NCBI RefSeq assembly: GCF_042432495.1 | Contig: NZ_JBHLXC010000024.1 | Coordinates: 124,001 to 188,000 of the forward strand | Source: Pseudochelatococcus lubricantis | GTDB taxonomy: Bacteria > Pseudomonadota > Alphaproteobacteria > Rhizobiales > Beijerinckiaceae | Direction of reading: 5' to 3' | Length of the DNA: 64,000 bases | Shown: positions 48,914-57,588 of the stretch, piece after piece | Layout: every line of letters begins with the position of its first letter | Position numbering within the stretch: the first letter of the stretch is position 1 | The notes under the pieces: model-generated | The model's input: the letters and a program-made list of their open reading frames with translations, nothing else | What the model was told of the DNA's origin: nothing | The model's database searches: none | Program-made: the position numbers and the translations under genes

Positions 48914-50242
48914 TCACTGCACCACAACCGGATTTTCCGGGTCGCCCGGCAGGACGAACAACTGCCCCGGATAGATCAGGTTCGGATTGCGAATCTGGTT
49001 CTGGTTGGCGCCATAGATCACGGTATAGCGCGTACCCTGGCCATAGACACGCCGGCTGATGCGCCACAGGCTGTCTCCGCGCTCCACGCGCGTGGTGCGC
49101 ACCTCCGGCACCACGACATGCGATGCATCGCCCGCGGCCCCGTCCGCCTGTCCGGTGAGCGCCGGCGCCTCGCCAGGCGCCGCCAGCCGCGTCCCGTCCA
49201 TCTCGAACGGCACTTCCGCGCGCGACACCACCGTCGCGCTGCCGGGCGCCACCTCGTCCAGGCGCACGCGATAATCGCCGTCGCCGAGGCCGGAGCCGAT
49301 ACTGAAGGCGAGCTGCCCGGCGGGCGAGGCTTTCGCGGCGGCAAGATAGCTGTCGTTCAGGTAAAGCCGCACGGAGGAGCCCGGCGGCGCCTGTCCCGAA
49401 ACGTAGAGCCGTCCGGCTTCCGCCTCCACCGTGGTCACGGAAACGGCGGAGGGCGGCGGCGTGGCCTCCTGCTTGCCGTCCGCGCCCGCCGGCGCGGTCT
49501 GTCCGTTGCCGGCGGCGCCGTTGATGCCGGGGCCGGAGAGCACCAGCGTCGGCCTGTCCGGCTCCGCCAGCGCCACCACCGGCGGCGAGCGCCGATCCCC
49601 GGCAATGACCACGGTGACGGACTGGCGGGACTCCGTCACCTTGCCGTCGCCGGCGATCTCGCGCAGGGTCAGTTCGTGGTCGCCGGGCGGCAGCGGCGGC
49701 GGTGTCAGGGCGAAAGCGCCGGAGTTCTGCGCCTCGGCTCGGTCGTGCACGCGCCCGTTGACGAGCAGCTCCACGGCGCTGCCCGGCGTCACCCGGCCGG
49801 CGACGACCGAATCTCCCTCCGGCCCGACGCGCACAACGTCGAAACTCGGCATCGGCACCTGGCGGAGCGCCTCCTGCCCGGGAGCGGCGACGGGCTGGGT
49901 GGCCGGTGACTGGCCGGTCACGGAGTTGCCTATCACGGAGTTGCCGGTCGCGGATTGGCCGGCGGGGATCGGAGAAGCTGGCGCCTCCCCCCCGGCGATC
50001 GCGAGCGGCTGCGACGAATCCGATGGCGCGCGCGCGTCGGCGGAAGTTCCGGCCGGGGCCGGCGCTTTCTCGCCGGATGTGGCGGGCTGGCCGGAAATGG
50101 CGGTCTGCTGCGGCGCCGGTTGCGTCGGCGTGCCGGACGGGGGCGTCCTGGCCGGCGGCAGGCCGAAAACAGCGAGGACGGCCGCCAGAACCGCAGCGCC
50201 TGCCGCAACGATCGCCGCCTGCCCCTTGCCCGATATGGCCAT
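48914..50242 (-). CDS. LysM domain envelope protein
   Basis: 442 residues. A membrane anchor near the N-terminus (AIVAAGAAVLAAVLAVFGL), then a long Ala/Pro/Gly/Ser-rich region with NSVIGNSVTGQ-like repetition (VIGNSVI/TGNSV), beta-rich repeats with GDHELTLREIAGDG and GQAPPGSSVRLYLNDSYLA, and a C-terminal LysM of about 50 residues (VERGDSLWRISRRVYGQGTRYTVIYGANQNQIRNPNLIYPGQLFVLP). Likely periplasmic peptidoglycan binding. Function beyond that is unknown; similar LysM proteins are frequent in Hyphomicrobiales. GAGGGG precedes ATG at 50242. Confidence 0.82.
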   Translation of the reverse strand: MAISGKGQAAIVAAGAAVLAAVLAVFGLPPARTPPSGTPTQPAPQQTAISGQPATSGEKAPAPAGTSADARAPSDSSQPLAIAGGEAPASPIPAGQSATGNSVIGNSVTGQSPATQPVAAPGQEALRQVPMPSFDVVRVGPEGDSVVAGRVTPGSAVELLVNGRVHDRAEAQNSGAFALTPPPLPPGDHELTLREIAGDGKVTESRQSVTVVIAGDRRSPPVVALAEPDRPTLVLSGPGINGAAGNGQTAPAGADGKQEATPPPSAVSVTTVEAEAGRLYVSGQAPPGSSVRLYLNDSYLAAAKASPAGQLAFSIGSGLGDGDYRVRLDEVAPGSATVVSRAEVPFEMDGTRLAAPGEAPALTGQADGAAGDASHVVVPEVRTTRVERGDSLWRISRRVYGQGTRYTVIYGANQNQIRNPNLIYPGQLFVLPGDPENPVVVQ

Positions 50243-50473
50243 CCGCCGCCCCTCTCGCCTTCAGCCCATGCGCCGTAACCGTCACCTGCCGCACAATTGT
50301 CTTTATATACGCCACCAAAGCGCTTGTCGCGCCATACGAAAGGTCTGGCTCAAAAAACCGTGATCGTGACATCGATGCCGCCCCCGGCGGCGCGCGGCGC
50401 CGGCGCGTCTTTCGCGCGGGAGCGATGATGCACGCTCTTGACCGCGCCCTTGCGGCAGTTCAAACCATGCTGC

Positions 50474-51082
50474 ATGAGCACGATTCGATCCATCTGCGTC
50501 TATTGCGGCTCCGGCAACGGCAACGACCCGATCTTCACCGAAGAGGCGGTCGCGCTCGGCACGGCCATGGCGGAAGCCGGCATCCGGCTGATCTATGGGG
50601 GTGGCAGCATCGGCCTGATGGGCACGACGGCCCGCGCGGTTCTGGAAGCCGGCGGCGAGGTCACGGGCATTATTCCCGACTTCCTGAAACAGCGCGAGAG
50701 CCTGCTGAAGGACGTGCAGGAAACCATCGTCGTGCCGGACATGCACACCCGCAAGCGGCTGATGTTCGAGCGCGCCGACGCCTTCGTCGCGCTGCCCGGC
50801 GGCATCGGCACGCTGGAAGAACTCGTCGAGCAGCTCACCTGGTCCCAGCTCGGGCGACACAAGAAGCCCATCCTGATGCTCGACACCAAGGGCTTCTGGC
50901 GCCCGCTGCTGTCGCTGTTCGCGCACATGAACTTCGCGGGTTTCATCCGCCCCGGGCTGAACGTCACCTATCTGGTGGCGGAAAAGGCCGACGACATCAT
51001 CCCCATGCTCAATACCGCCGCCCACCGCGGCGCGCTGACGGAACCCGCGCCGGAAGCCGCGGTCATCGGCGAGCGGTTCTGA
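50474..51082 (+). CDS. LOG family protein (TIGR00730), nucleotide 5'-phosphate phosphoribohydrolase
   Basis: 202 residues from ATG at 50474. Family features: CVYCGSGNG at the N-terminus, GGGSIGLMGTTARAVLEAGGEVTGIIPDFL, RKRLMFERADAFVALPGG, and the signature P108-G-G-I-G-T113-x-x-E116 followed by QLTWSQLGRHKKP. Members release adenine or cytokinin bases from (iso)pentenyl-AMP or AMP; bacterial ones are often AMP-acting. Its TGA (51080-51082) is immediately followed by the reverse-strand stop of cysS. Another AMP-cleaving enzyme, Amn, is encoded 1.6 kb away. Confidence 0.9.
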   Translation: MSTIRSICVYCGSGNGNDPIFTEEAVALGTAMAEAGIRLIYGGGSIGLMGTTARAVLEAGGEVTGIIPDFLKQRESLLKDVQETIVVPDMHTRKRLMFERADAFVALPGGIGTLEELVEQLTWSQLGRHKKPILMLDTKGFWRPLLSLFAHMNFAGFIRPGLNVTYLVAEKADDIIPMLNTAAHRGALTEPAPEAAVIGERF

Positions 51083-52564
51083 TCAGCCCACCGACCAGCC
51101 GGTCGTGCCGTCCTTATTGTCGATCAGGGTGATCCCCTGTCCGGCGAGTTCGTTGCGGATGCGGTCCGCTTCCGCCCAGTTCTTCGCCGCCCGCGCGGCC
51201 CGTCGCGCCTCGATCGCCGCCTCGATGACGGCGGGGTCCACGGCAGGCGCTTCCTCATCCTTCGCGAACGGCGCCAGGTCTATCCCCAGAAGGTCGACGC
51301 CCGCCTTCAGCTCGGCGAAATGGCCGGCCGACTTCAGCCCGTGCAGCACGGTGATCGCCATGTGCGTGTTGAGATCGTCGGCGAGCGCCTCCAGCAGCGC
51401 CGCAGGCGGATGTTCCGCTGCCTCCACGCCCTCCGTCGCGCGCGCCCACGCCGCGAGCGTCGCCGCGCTCTCCTCCAGCCCCTTCACCGTCCAGTCGATG
51501 GGCTGGCGGTAGTGCGTGCGCAGCATCGCGAGCCGCAGCACAGCTCCCGGCCACGCCCGCCCGCCGAAGACCTCCGTCTCCAGCAGATCGTGGATGGTGA
51601 TGAAGTTGCCGAGGGATTTCGACATCTTCTCACCCTCGACCTGTAGCAGGCCGTTGTGCAGCCAGTAGTTGGCCATGCGCGCCGTGTCCAGCGCGCAGCA
51701 GGTCTGCGCGATCTCGTTCTCGTGGTGGGGAAAAACCAGATCGATGCCGCCGGCGTGGATATCGAACGTCTGCCCGCCCGCGGGATCGTCGCAATGCAGC
51801 CGGCCGGCGAAGCGCTCGATCAGGTGGCGCCAGCTCATGGCGGAGCATTCGATGTGCCAGCCGGGCCGCCCCCGGCCCACGATGCCGGCGGGGCTCTCCC
51901 AGCCCGGCTCATGCTCGCCGGAAGGCTTCCACAGCACGAAGTCCATCGCGTCGCGCTTGTAGGGTGCGACGTCGACGCGCGCGCCTGCCAGCATGTCGTC
52001 CAGGGAGCGGCGTGCCAGCGCGCCGTAGTGCGGCGGCCGCCCGAGGCTGCGTTCAGCCGCCGCCTGCATGGCCGCGACGGAGAACAGCACGTGATCTTCC
52101 GCCACGTAGGCGAAGCCGCGCGCGATCAGCCGCCCGATCAGCTCGCGCATCTCGGCGATGTGCTCCGTGGCGCGCGGCTCCACAGTGGGCGCCAGCACGC
52201 CGAGCGCCTGCGTGTCCTTGCGGTACTGCGCCTCGGTGGTGGTGGTGACGCGGCGGATGGCCTCGTTCAGCGGCAGGTCGGGAAAGTCGCGCGCGGCACG
52301 GGCATTGATCTTGTCATCGACATCCGTGAAGTTGCGCACGTAGGTCACCGCCCCCGCGCCGTAGCGGTAGCGCAACAGGCGGAACACGAGATCGAACACG
52401 ATGACCGGGCGCGCGTTGCCGATGTGAGCGTAGTCGTAGACGGTCGGGCCGCAGACGTACATGCGCACGGCCTGCGGATCGATCGGAACGAAGTCCTCCT
52501 TCGTCCGCGTCAGCGTGTTGTAGAATCGCAGCGTCAAAGAACCGTTGTCCTGCGCCGAAGGCAT
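51083..52564 (-). CDS. cysS: Cysteinyl-tRNA synthetase
   Basis: Charges tRNA-Cys. 493 residues from ATG at 52564, chosen for GGGGGAA six bases upstream. Zinc ligand Cys38 in MYVCGPTVYD, HIGN at 47-50, GWHIECSAMSWRHL, FPHHENEIAQTCCA (zinc/substrate pocket), and the KMSKS loop in GEKMSKSLGNFITI near residue 285. The C-terminal DALR and anticodon parts end in LIDNKDGTTGWSVG. Full length and intact. Confidence 0.96.
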   Translation of the reverse strand: MPSAQDNGSLTLRFYNTLTRTKEDFVPIDPQAVRMYVCGPTVYDYAHIGNARPVIVFDLVFRLLRYRYGAGAVTYVRNFTDVDDKINARAARDFPDLPLNEAIRRVTTTTEAQYRKDTQALGVLAPTVEPRATEHIAEMRELIGRLIARGFAYVAEDHVLFSVAAMQAAAERSLGRPPHYGALARRSLDDMLAGARVDVAPYKRDAMDFVLWKPSGEHEPGWESPAGIVGRGRPGWHIECSAMSWRHLIERFAGRLHCDDPAGGQTFDIHAGGIDLVFPHHENEIAQTCCALDTARMANYWLHNGLLQVEGEKMSKSLGNFITIHDLLETEVFGGRAWPGAVLRLAMLRTHYRQPIDWTVKGLEESAATLAAWARATEGVEAAEHPPAALLEALADDLNTHMAITVLHGLKSAGHFAELKAGVDLLGIDLAPFAKDEEAPAVDPAVIEAAIEARRAARAAKNWAEADRIRNELAGQGITLIDNKDGTTGWSVG

Positions 52565-52746
52565 GCGTCGTTCCCCCATTCCCGCCGGGATGACGCGCCG
52601 ATCTCATCAAGACAGGACGGCCCCGGCCAGCGTATTCCGCTAGCAGCAAAGCGCCGATGACGCGCAAATGATAGCCATCCCTGTCATGAAACGGTTATTT
52701 GCCCTTTCGGCGCGGGTCCGTCAAGAGCGGCTACCGCCGGCTGCGC

Positions 52747-54123
52747 TCAGATATAGATGGTCGTCGCGATGATGAAGAAGATCAGCACGCCGACGACGTC
52801 GTTGGACGTCGTGATGAAGACGCCGGTCGCGACGGCGGGGTCGAGCCGCAGGCGCTTCAGTGCGAGGGGAACGAGCGAGCCGATGACAGACGCCTGAACC
52901 GTGACGACAAGTAGCGAGAGCAGCGCCGTGATCGCCAGCATGAACGGCCGATCGATGCCGAGGAAGCCGGACAGGATCATGATGCCCGTGCCGATGATGA
53001 GGCCGACGATCGCGCCGTTGAGCAGCGCGCCGCCCAGCTCGCGCAACACGCGCCCCCAGATGTCGCCGACCCACAGCGCATTCGACGCCAGCGCCTGCAC
53101 GGTGATCGTCGACGACTGGATGCCCGCGTTGCCGGCAAGCGACATGACGATGGGGATCAGGCTCGCCAGAATGGCGGCCTCCGTCAGCGCATCCTCGTAG
53201 GAGCCCACGACCAGCGCCGCGATGCTCGACCCGATGAGGCCGGCGGAAAGCCACGGCAGCCGACGCGGCACGATGCGGAGCGGGCCGTCCATGGCGCTGG
53301 CGTCGGCGGCGACGCCGGCCATCAGCTTCATGTCCTCCTCCACCTCCTCGCGGTCGATCTCGCGCAGTTCGGTGGCGGTGATGATGCCGACCAGCGCCCC
53401 GTTCGCGTCGACGACGGGCAGCACCGGCAGGTGCTCTCGCTCGGCGATGCGGGCCGCTTCCTCGCGGTCGGTGTCGGCCGCGACGGTAACGATGTCGGAG
53501 CGCATGATGGAGCCGACGGTCGCGTCCGTCGGGTGCAGCACCAGATCGCGGACCTTCAGATAGCCGACGAGCTGGCGGCCGCCGTTGGTGACGTAGACGG
53601 CATAGAGGCGGTCGATGACATCGGCACGCTGGCGGATCTCATCGATGGCCTGGCCCACCGTCCAGTCCTGCGGCACGGCGACGAGGCGGCGGCGCATGAC
53701 GGCGCCCGCCGTCCCGTCGATATGGGTGATCGCAGCGCGCAGCGCCTCCGCCTGCGGGTGAGCGGCGAGCGCGGCCTCGACGAGATGCTCCGGCGCATCG
53801 ACCAGAAAGTCGGCGGCATCGGCGATTGGCAGCTTCGCGGCGATCCGGGCGACGCGCTGCTCGCCCTCGGCGTCGAGCAGGTACTTGCGGATGTCGGGGT
53901 CGAGTTCCTCAAGCGTGGCGAGGCCCGGCGCGTCCGGCAGCAGCCGCAGCAGCACGCGGGCGCGCCTGGGCTTCAGCAGCAGGATGAGCCGCGCCGCCTC
54001 GGCGGGCGATAGCTGGCTCACGGCGGCGAGGTCGGCCCCGGCGTCACCCTTGAGCAGTTCGTTGAGACGTTCGAGAGGCTCCGCCTCACCTTGGGATGCG
54101 CGCCTCAATTCATCGATCAGCAT
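52747..54123 (-). CDS. mgtE: Magnesium transporter MgtE
   Basis: Mg2+ channel of 458 residues. N-terminal superhelical domain (about 1-130, with LSPAEAARLILLLKPRRARVLLRLL), CBS pair (GYLKVRDLVLHPTDATVGSIMRSDIVTV... and LPVVDANGALVGIITATELREI), then five membrane helices, including PIVMSLAGNAGIQSSTITVQALASNALW and the C-terminal VATGVFITTSNDVVGVLIFFIIAT pore helix. The CBS domains sense cytosolic Mg2+ in the family. ATG at 54123. The upstream 367-bp region is shared with the divergent pst operon. Confidence 0.94.
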   Translation of the reverse strand: MLIDELRRASQGEAEPLERLNELLKGDAGADLAAVSQLSPAEAARLILLLKPRRARVLLRLLPDAPGLATLEELDPDIRKYLLDAEGEQRVARIAAKLPIADAADFLVDAPEHLVEAALAAHPQAEALRAAITHIDGTAGAVMRRRLVAVPQDWTVGQAIDEIRQRADVIDRLYAVYVTNGGRQLVGYLKVRDLVLHPTDATVGSIMRSDIVTVAADTDREEAARIAEREHLPVLPVVDANGALVGIITATELREIDREEVEEDMKLMAGVAADASAMDGPLRIVPRRLPWLSAGLIGSSIAALVVGSYEDALTEAAILASLIPIVMSLAGNAGIQSSTITVQALASNALWVGDIWGRVLRELGGALLNGAIVGLIIGTGIMILSGFLGIDRPFMLAITALLSLLVVTVQASVIGSLVPLALKRLRLDPAVATGVFITTSNDVVGVLIFFIIATTIYI

Positions 54124-54490
54124 GGTTCCGCCTCATGAATGACTGTTGCCGTCGGCCGCCTCCCGCCGGGCGGGACGAAGCGGCGGCCCACTCATAAAGC
54201 GCGTCTGATACAATTTCTTGACGGGTTCCGTCCCGAAAAATCCGCCGCGACCGCGCCGCCTCGCCGGGCAGTCTGGCAATACAGGCCGCTCCGGCAGGTG
54301 TGACAGATAATCAACAGGCGTAATTTTATTTACAGCCCCTGCGAATACAGGTTAGTTGACAAACCCTTGGTTGAACTCCGTTGATTCCTAACGATTTAAT
54401 ATTTCGCGCCGGCATTTTGCTGCCTTTTGTTATTAATCTGTCGCGAACTCATGACCATTAATCAGCGACAACCTGATTGGAGAGTTGACC
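54124..54490. promoter_or_regulatory. Divergent mgtE/pstS regulatory region
   Basis: 367 bp, notably AT-rich in its pstS-proximal half (AATTTTATTTACAG, AACGATTTAATATTTCG). It includes the Pho-box-like repeat at 54300-54317 and TTGACA at 54356-54361 without a matching -10. GGAGAG precedes the pstS ATG. Phosphate-starvation control is expected from the operon's function, not demonstrated. Confidence 0.45.
54300..54317 (-). promoter_or_regulatory. Pho-box-like direct repeat
   Basis: On the minus strand CTGTTGA-TTAT-CTGTCAC: two 7-mers 11 bp apart, against the PhoB consensus CTGTCAT-N4-CTGTCAT (5 of 7 and 6 of 7 matches). It lies about 175 bp before pstS and in reverse orientation, which weakens the call. 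Confidence 0.3.
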
Positions 54491-55522
54491 ATGAAATCCA
54501 CCTTTCTCCGCTACGTGCTTGCCGCGCTGATCGGTCTGTTCGTGGCCGGTGGCCCGGCGTTCGCGCAGAACGTCCGGATCAGCGGTGCCGGCGCGAGCTT
54601 CCCGTTCCCGCTCTATTCTGCTTGGTTCCAGAAGTACAGCCAGATCACGCCCGGCGTGCGCATCGACTATCAGTCCACGGGCAGCGGCGCCGGCGTGCGC
54701 TCGTTCATCCAGCGCCTGGTGGACTTCGCGGGCAGCGACGCGGCCATCTCCGACGAGGAGAAGGCTCAGATCGACGGCGGCGTCGTGGTCCTCCCGCTCA
54801 CGGCCGGTGAGGTCGTGCTGGCCTACAACCTGCCGGGCGTCAAGGAGCTGAAGCTCCCGCGCGAGGTCTACCCGCTGATCTTCACGGGTGACGTCAACCG
54901 CTGGAACGATCCGCGCATCGTCGCCGCCAACCCCGGCGTGACGCTCCCCGATCAGACCATCACGGTCGTCCGCCGTTCGGACAGCTCGGGCACGACCTTC
55001 GTGTTCACGCAGCACCTGTCCGCCATCAGCGAGCCTTTCAAGACCAAGCTGGGCTTCGGCACCACCGTGCAGTGGCCGAGCCTGCCGAACTTCATCGGCG
55101 CGCCGCGTAACGACGGCATCACCGCCACCGTCATGCAGACGCCCGGCGCCATCGGCTACATCGAGTACGGCTTCGCCCGTCTCTCCAACACGCCCTTCGC
55201 GCTGCTCGAAAACAAGTCGGGCAACTTCGTGAAGGCGGGTGACGAAGCCGGCCAGGCCGCGCTCGCCAGCGCCGACTTCTCGGGCGACGACCTGCGCATC
55301 TGGATCACGGACCCGACCGATCCCAAGGCCTACCCGATCGCCACCTTCACCTGGCTGCTGTTCTACAAGAAGCACGGCAACGAGCAGATCGCCGCCGCGC
55401 TGCGCGACTTCGTCAAGTGGGCTGCGACCGACGGTCAGACGATGGCTTCCGAACTCGGCTACATCCCGCTGCCGAAGATCGTCGTCGAGCGCGTCATCGC
55501 AGAGTCCGCCAACATCCAGTAA
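54491..55522 (+). CDS. pstS: Phosphate ABC transporter substrate-binding protein PstS
   Basis: Periplasmic phosphate receptor, 343 residues. Signal peptide KSTFLRYVLAALIGLFVAGGPAFAQ, then VRISGAGASFPFPLYSAWFQKYSQI (phosphate-loop region), STGSGAGVRSFIQRLVDFAGSDAAI, and the second loop VRRSDSSGTTFVFTQHL. The C-terminus GYIPLPKIVVERV is typical of PstS. ATG at 54491 is favoured by GGAGAG; TTG six bases before is in frame. It is separated from pstC by 166 bp containing two hairpins. A paralogue lies at the operon end. Confidence 0.93.
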   Translation: MKSTFLRYVLAALIGLFVAGGPAFAQNVRISGAGASFPFPLYSAWFQKYSQITPGVRIDYQSTGSGAGVRSFIQRLVDFAGSDAAISDEEKAQIDGGVVVLPLTAGEVVLAYNLPGVKELKLPREVYPLIFTGDVNRWNDPRIVAANPGVTLPDQTITVVRRSDSSGTTFVFTQHLSAISEPFKTKLGFGTTVQWPSLPNFIGAPRNDGITATVMQTPGAIGYIEYGFARLSNTPFALLENKSGNFVKAGDEAGQAALASADFSGDDLRIWITDPTDPKAYPIATFTWLLFYKKHGNEQIAAALRDFVKWAATDGQTMASELGYIPLPKIVVERVIAESANIQ

Positions 55523-55544
55523 GCGGATGACGGCGTAACGGACA

Positions 55545-55602
55545 GCTCCCGGATTTCGCATCCGGGAGCGAAAAGCGCCGGCCACTTTCCGGGGTGGCCG
55601 GC
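55545..55602 (+). promoter_or_regulatory. Two tandem hairpins between pstS and pstC
   Basis: Hairpin 1: GCTCCCGGAT / ATCCGGGAGC (55545-55554, 55560-55569), loop TTCGC, followed by GAAAA. Hairpin 2: GCCGGCCAC / GTGGCCGGC (55577-55585, 55594-55602), eight-base loop. No T-run follows either. Such structures often protect the upstream mRNA 3' end and keep receptor expression above permease expression. Confidence 0.6.
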
Positions 55603-55688
55603 CTATCCGCGACAGTGCCGCAACTGCACGACGGGCTGTGCACTGCGGGTGGTTCGTGGCCGATCTTTCAGCAACAAGGTGACGCAAG

Positions 55689-56657
55689 ATGGCTCAGCTC
55701 AAGCCTACCTCACTGTCCGAGAAATCCATTTCGCAAAATCCCTCCGGTGCCGAATATGCCACCGACCGCGGCTTCAAGTGGCTGGCACGTGCCAGCGGCG
55801 TCGGCACGATCGTGCTGCTGGTCGCGGTTCTGATCGTGATCGGCGCCGAGGCGCTTCCCGCGATCTCCAAGCATGGCCTCAGCTTCCTCACGAGCGCCGT
55901 CTGGGCGCCGGGGCGCAACGAGTTCGGCATCCTGGCCGAAATCTGGGGTACGCTTTACAGCTCCATCCTTGCACTCATCATCGCCGGCTTCTTCGGTGTC
56001 GCGATCTCCATCTTCCTGACGCAGGACTTCCTGCCGCCGGCGCTCGCGCAGGTGTTCCGCACCATCGTCGAGATGCTGGCCGCCATCCCCAGCGTCGTTT
56101 ACGGTCTGTGGGGTATCTTCGTCGTCATCCCCGCAATCCGGCCGGTGGCGAACTGGCTGCACGAATATCTCGGCTTCATTCCGCTCTTCAGCACGTCGTT
56201 CGGCGGCCCCGGCATGGCGCCGGCCGTGATCGTGCTGGCCATCATGGTGCTGCCGACGGTGGCCGCCATCTCGCAGGACGCCTTCCGCCTCATCCCCTAC
56301 AAGGTGAAGGAAGCCGCCTACGGCATGGGCACCACGCGCTGGGAAGCGATCCTGAAGGTCATGGTCCCCACCGCCGCCAACGGCATCTTCGCCTCGCTCG
56401 TGCTCGGCTTCGGCCGCGCCCTCGGTGAAACGATGGCGCTCGCCATGATCATCGGCAACGCGAACCAGATCAGCCTGTCGCTGTTCTCGCCCGCCAACAC
56501 GCTGGCCTCGCTGCTGGCGTCGACCTTCCCGGAGGCGGGGCAGATCGAGCGCGAGGCGCTGATGTTCGCGGCGCTGACCCTGCTCTTCATCACCTTCATC
56601 GTGAACGTCGCGGGCACGATCATCATGTCCTTCGCGTCCAAGCAACAGACCAGCTGA
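55689..56657 (+). CDS. pstC: Phosphate ABC transporter permease PstC
   Basis: Inner-membrane subunit, 322 residues with six predicted helices. Family hallmarks: FGVAISIFLTQDFLPP, VEMLAAIPSVVYGLWGIFVVIPAI (the conserved PSVVYG segment), AVIVLAIMVLPTVAAISQDAFRLIP and the EAA-type loop AAYGMGTTRWEAILKVMVPTAANGI, then GFGRALGETMALAMIIGN. AAGGTG precedes the ATG. It pairs with PstA, whose gene starts 11 bp downstream. Confidence 0.95.
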   Translation: MAQLKPTSLSEKSISQNPSGAEYATDRGFKWLARASGVGTIVLLVAVLIVIGAEALPAISKHGLSFLTSAVWAPGRNEFGILAEIWGTLYSSILALIIAGFFGVAISIFLTQDFLPPALAQVFRTIVEMLAAIPSVVYGLWGIFVVIPAIRPVANWLHEYLGFIPLFSTSFGGPGMAPAVIVLAIMVLPTVAAISQDAFRLIPYKVKEAAYGMGTTRWEAILKVMVPTAANGIFASLVLGFGRALGETMALAMIIGNANQISLSLFSPANTLASLLASTFPEAGQIEREALMFAALTLLFITFIVNVAGTIIMSFASKQQTS

Positions 56658-56667
56658 GGGGGCATCC

Positions 56668-57567
56668 ATGACCATGACGACAGCCGATTTCTCGCAGGCA
56701 GCCGCCGCGAAAGCGGTGCCCAGCATGCGCCGCTCGTTCGCCGAGCCGCGTAACCTGCGCAGCTACCTCCTCACGCTTTCCGTTTGGCTCATCGCCATCA
56801 TCGCCTCGGTGCCGCTGTTCTCCGTGCTCTACATGCTCATCTCGCAGGGCGGCGCGCGGCTGAGCTTCGATCTGTTCACGCAGCTCCCGCCCGCCGGCTT
56901 CATGCCGGGCGGCGGCTTCGGCAACGCCATCATCGGCACGCTGGTGATGGTGGGCATCGGTTCGCTGATCTCCATCCCGATCGGCATCCTGGGCGGCATC
57001 TACCTCGGCGCGATCTCGCCCGACAGCAAGCTGTCCGAGACGGTCCGCTTCGTCGGCAAGGTGCTGACCGGCTTCCCCTCCATCCTCGTCGGTGTGTTCG
57101 TCTTCGGCGCACTGGTGCAGGCCATGGGCACCTTCTCGGCGCTCGCCGGCGGTGTCGCGCTGGCCATCGGCATGTTGCCCACCGTCCTGCTGACCTCCGA
57201 GCAGGCCATCCGCATGGTGCCCCAGCGCATGAAGGACGCGGCCGTGGGCATCGGCTGCACCACGACGCAGACCGTCTGGAAGGTGGTGCTGCCGACCGCG
57301 CTGCCCGGCATCATGACCGGCATCATGCTCGGCATCGCCTCCGCGGCCGGTGAATCCGCGCCGCTGCTGTTCACCGCGCTGTTCAGCAACTTCTGGCTGG
57401 AGAGCCTGGTCGAGCCGACCGCCTCGCTGTCGATCCTGATCTACAACTTCTCGGGCATGCCTTTCCCGAACCAGATCCAGCTCGCCTGGTCCGCATCGCT
57501 CGTGCTGGTGCTGATCGTTCTCGTCTTCAACATCCTCAGCCGGCTCTTCGGAAACCGGAAAGTCTAA
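56668..57567 (+). CDS. pstA: Phosphate ABC transporter permease PstA
   Basis: Second permease, 299 residues. It shows IPIGILGGIYLGAISPDSKLSETVRFVGKVLTGFPSILVGVFVF (the PSI..G region), then LPTVLLTSEQAIRMVPQRMKDAAVGIGCTTTQTVWKVVLPTALPGIMTGIMLGIASAAGESAPLLFTALF, which includes the loop contacting PstB. GAGGGGGC lies before ATG at 56668; an in-frame ATG two codons later is possible. The next gene follows after 21 bp. Confidence 0.95.
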   Translation: MTMTTADFSQAAAAKAVPSMRRSFAEPRNLRSYLLTLSVWLIAIIASVPLFSVLYMLISQGGARLSFDLFTQLPPAGFMPGGGFGNAIIGTLVMVGIGSLISIPIGILGGIYLGAISPDSKLSETVRFVGKVLTGFPSILVGVFVFGALVQAMGTFSALAGGVALAIGMLPTVLLTSEQAIRMVPQRMKDAAVGIGCTTTQTVWKVVLPTALPGIMTGIMLGIASAAGESAPLLFTALFSNFWLESLVEPTASLSILIYNFSGMPFPNQIQLAWSASLVLVLIVLVFNILSRLFGNRKV

Positions 57568-57588
57568 CGTTGCCGTCGGAGTAGGCCC

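Noticed and set aside
54440..54458. Forward Pho box CTGTCGCGAACTCATGAC near pstS
   Set aside because: Only the first 7-mer resembles the consensus; the second is out of register.
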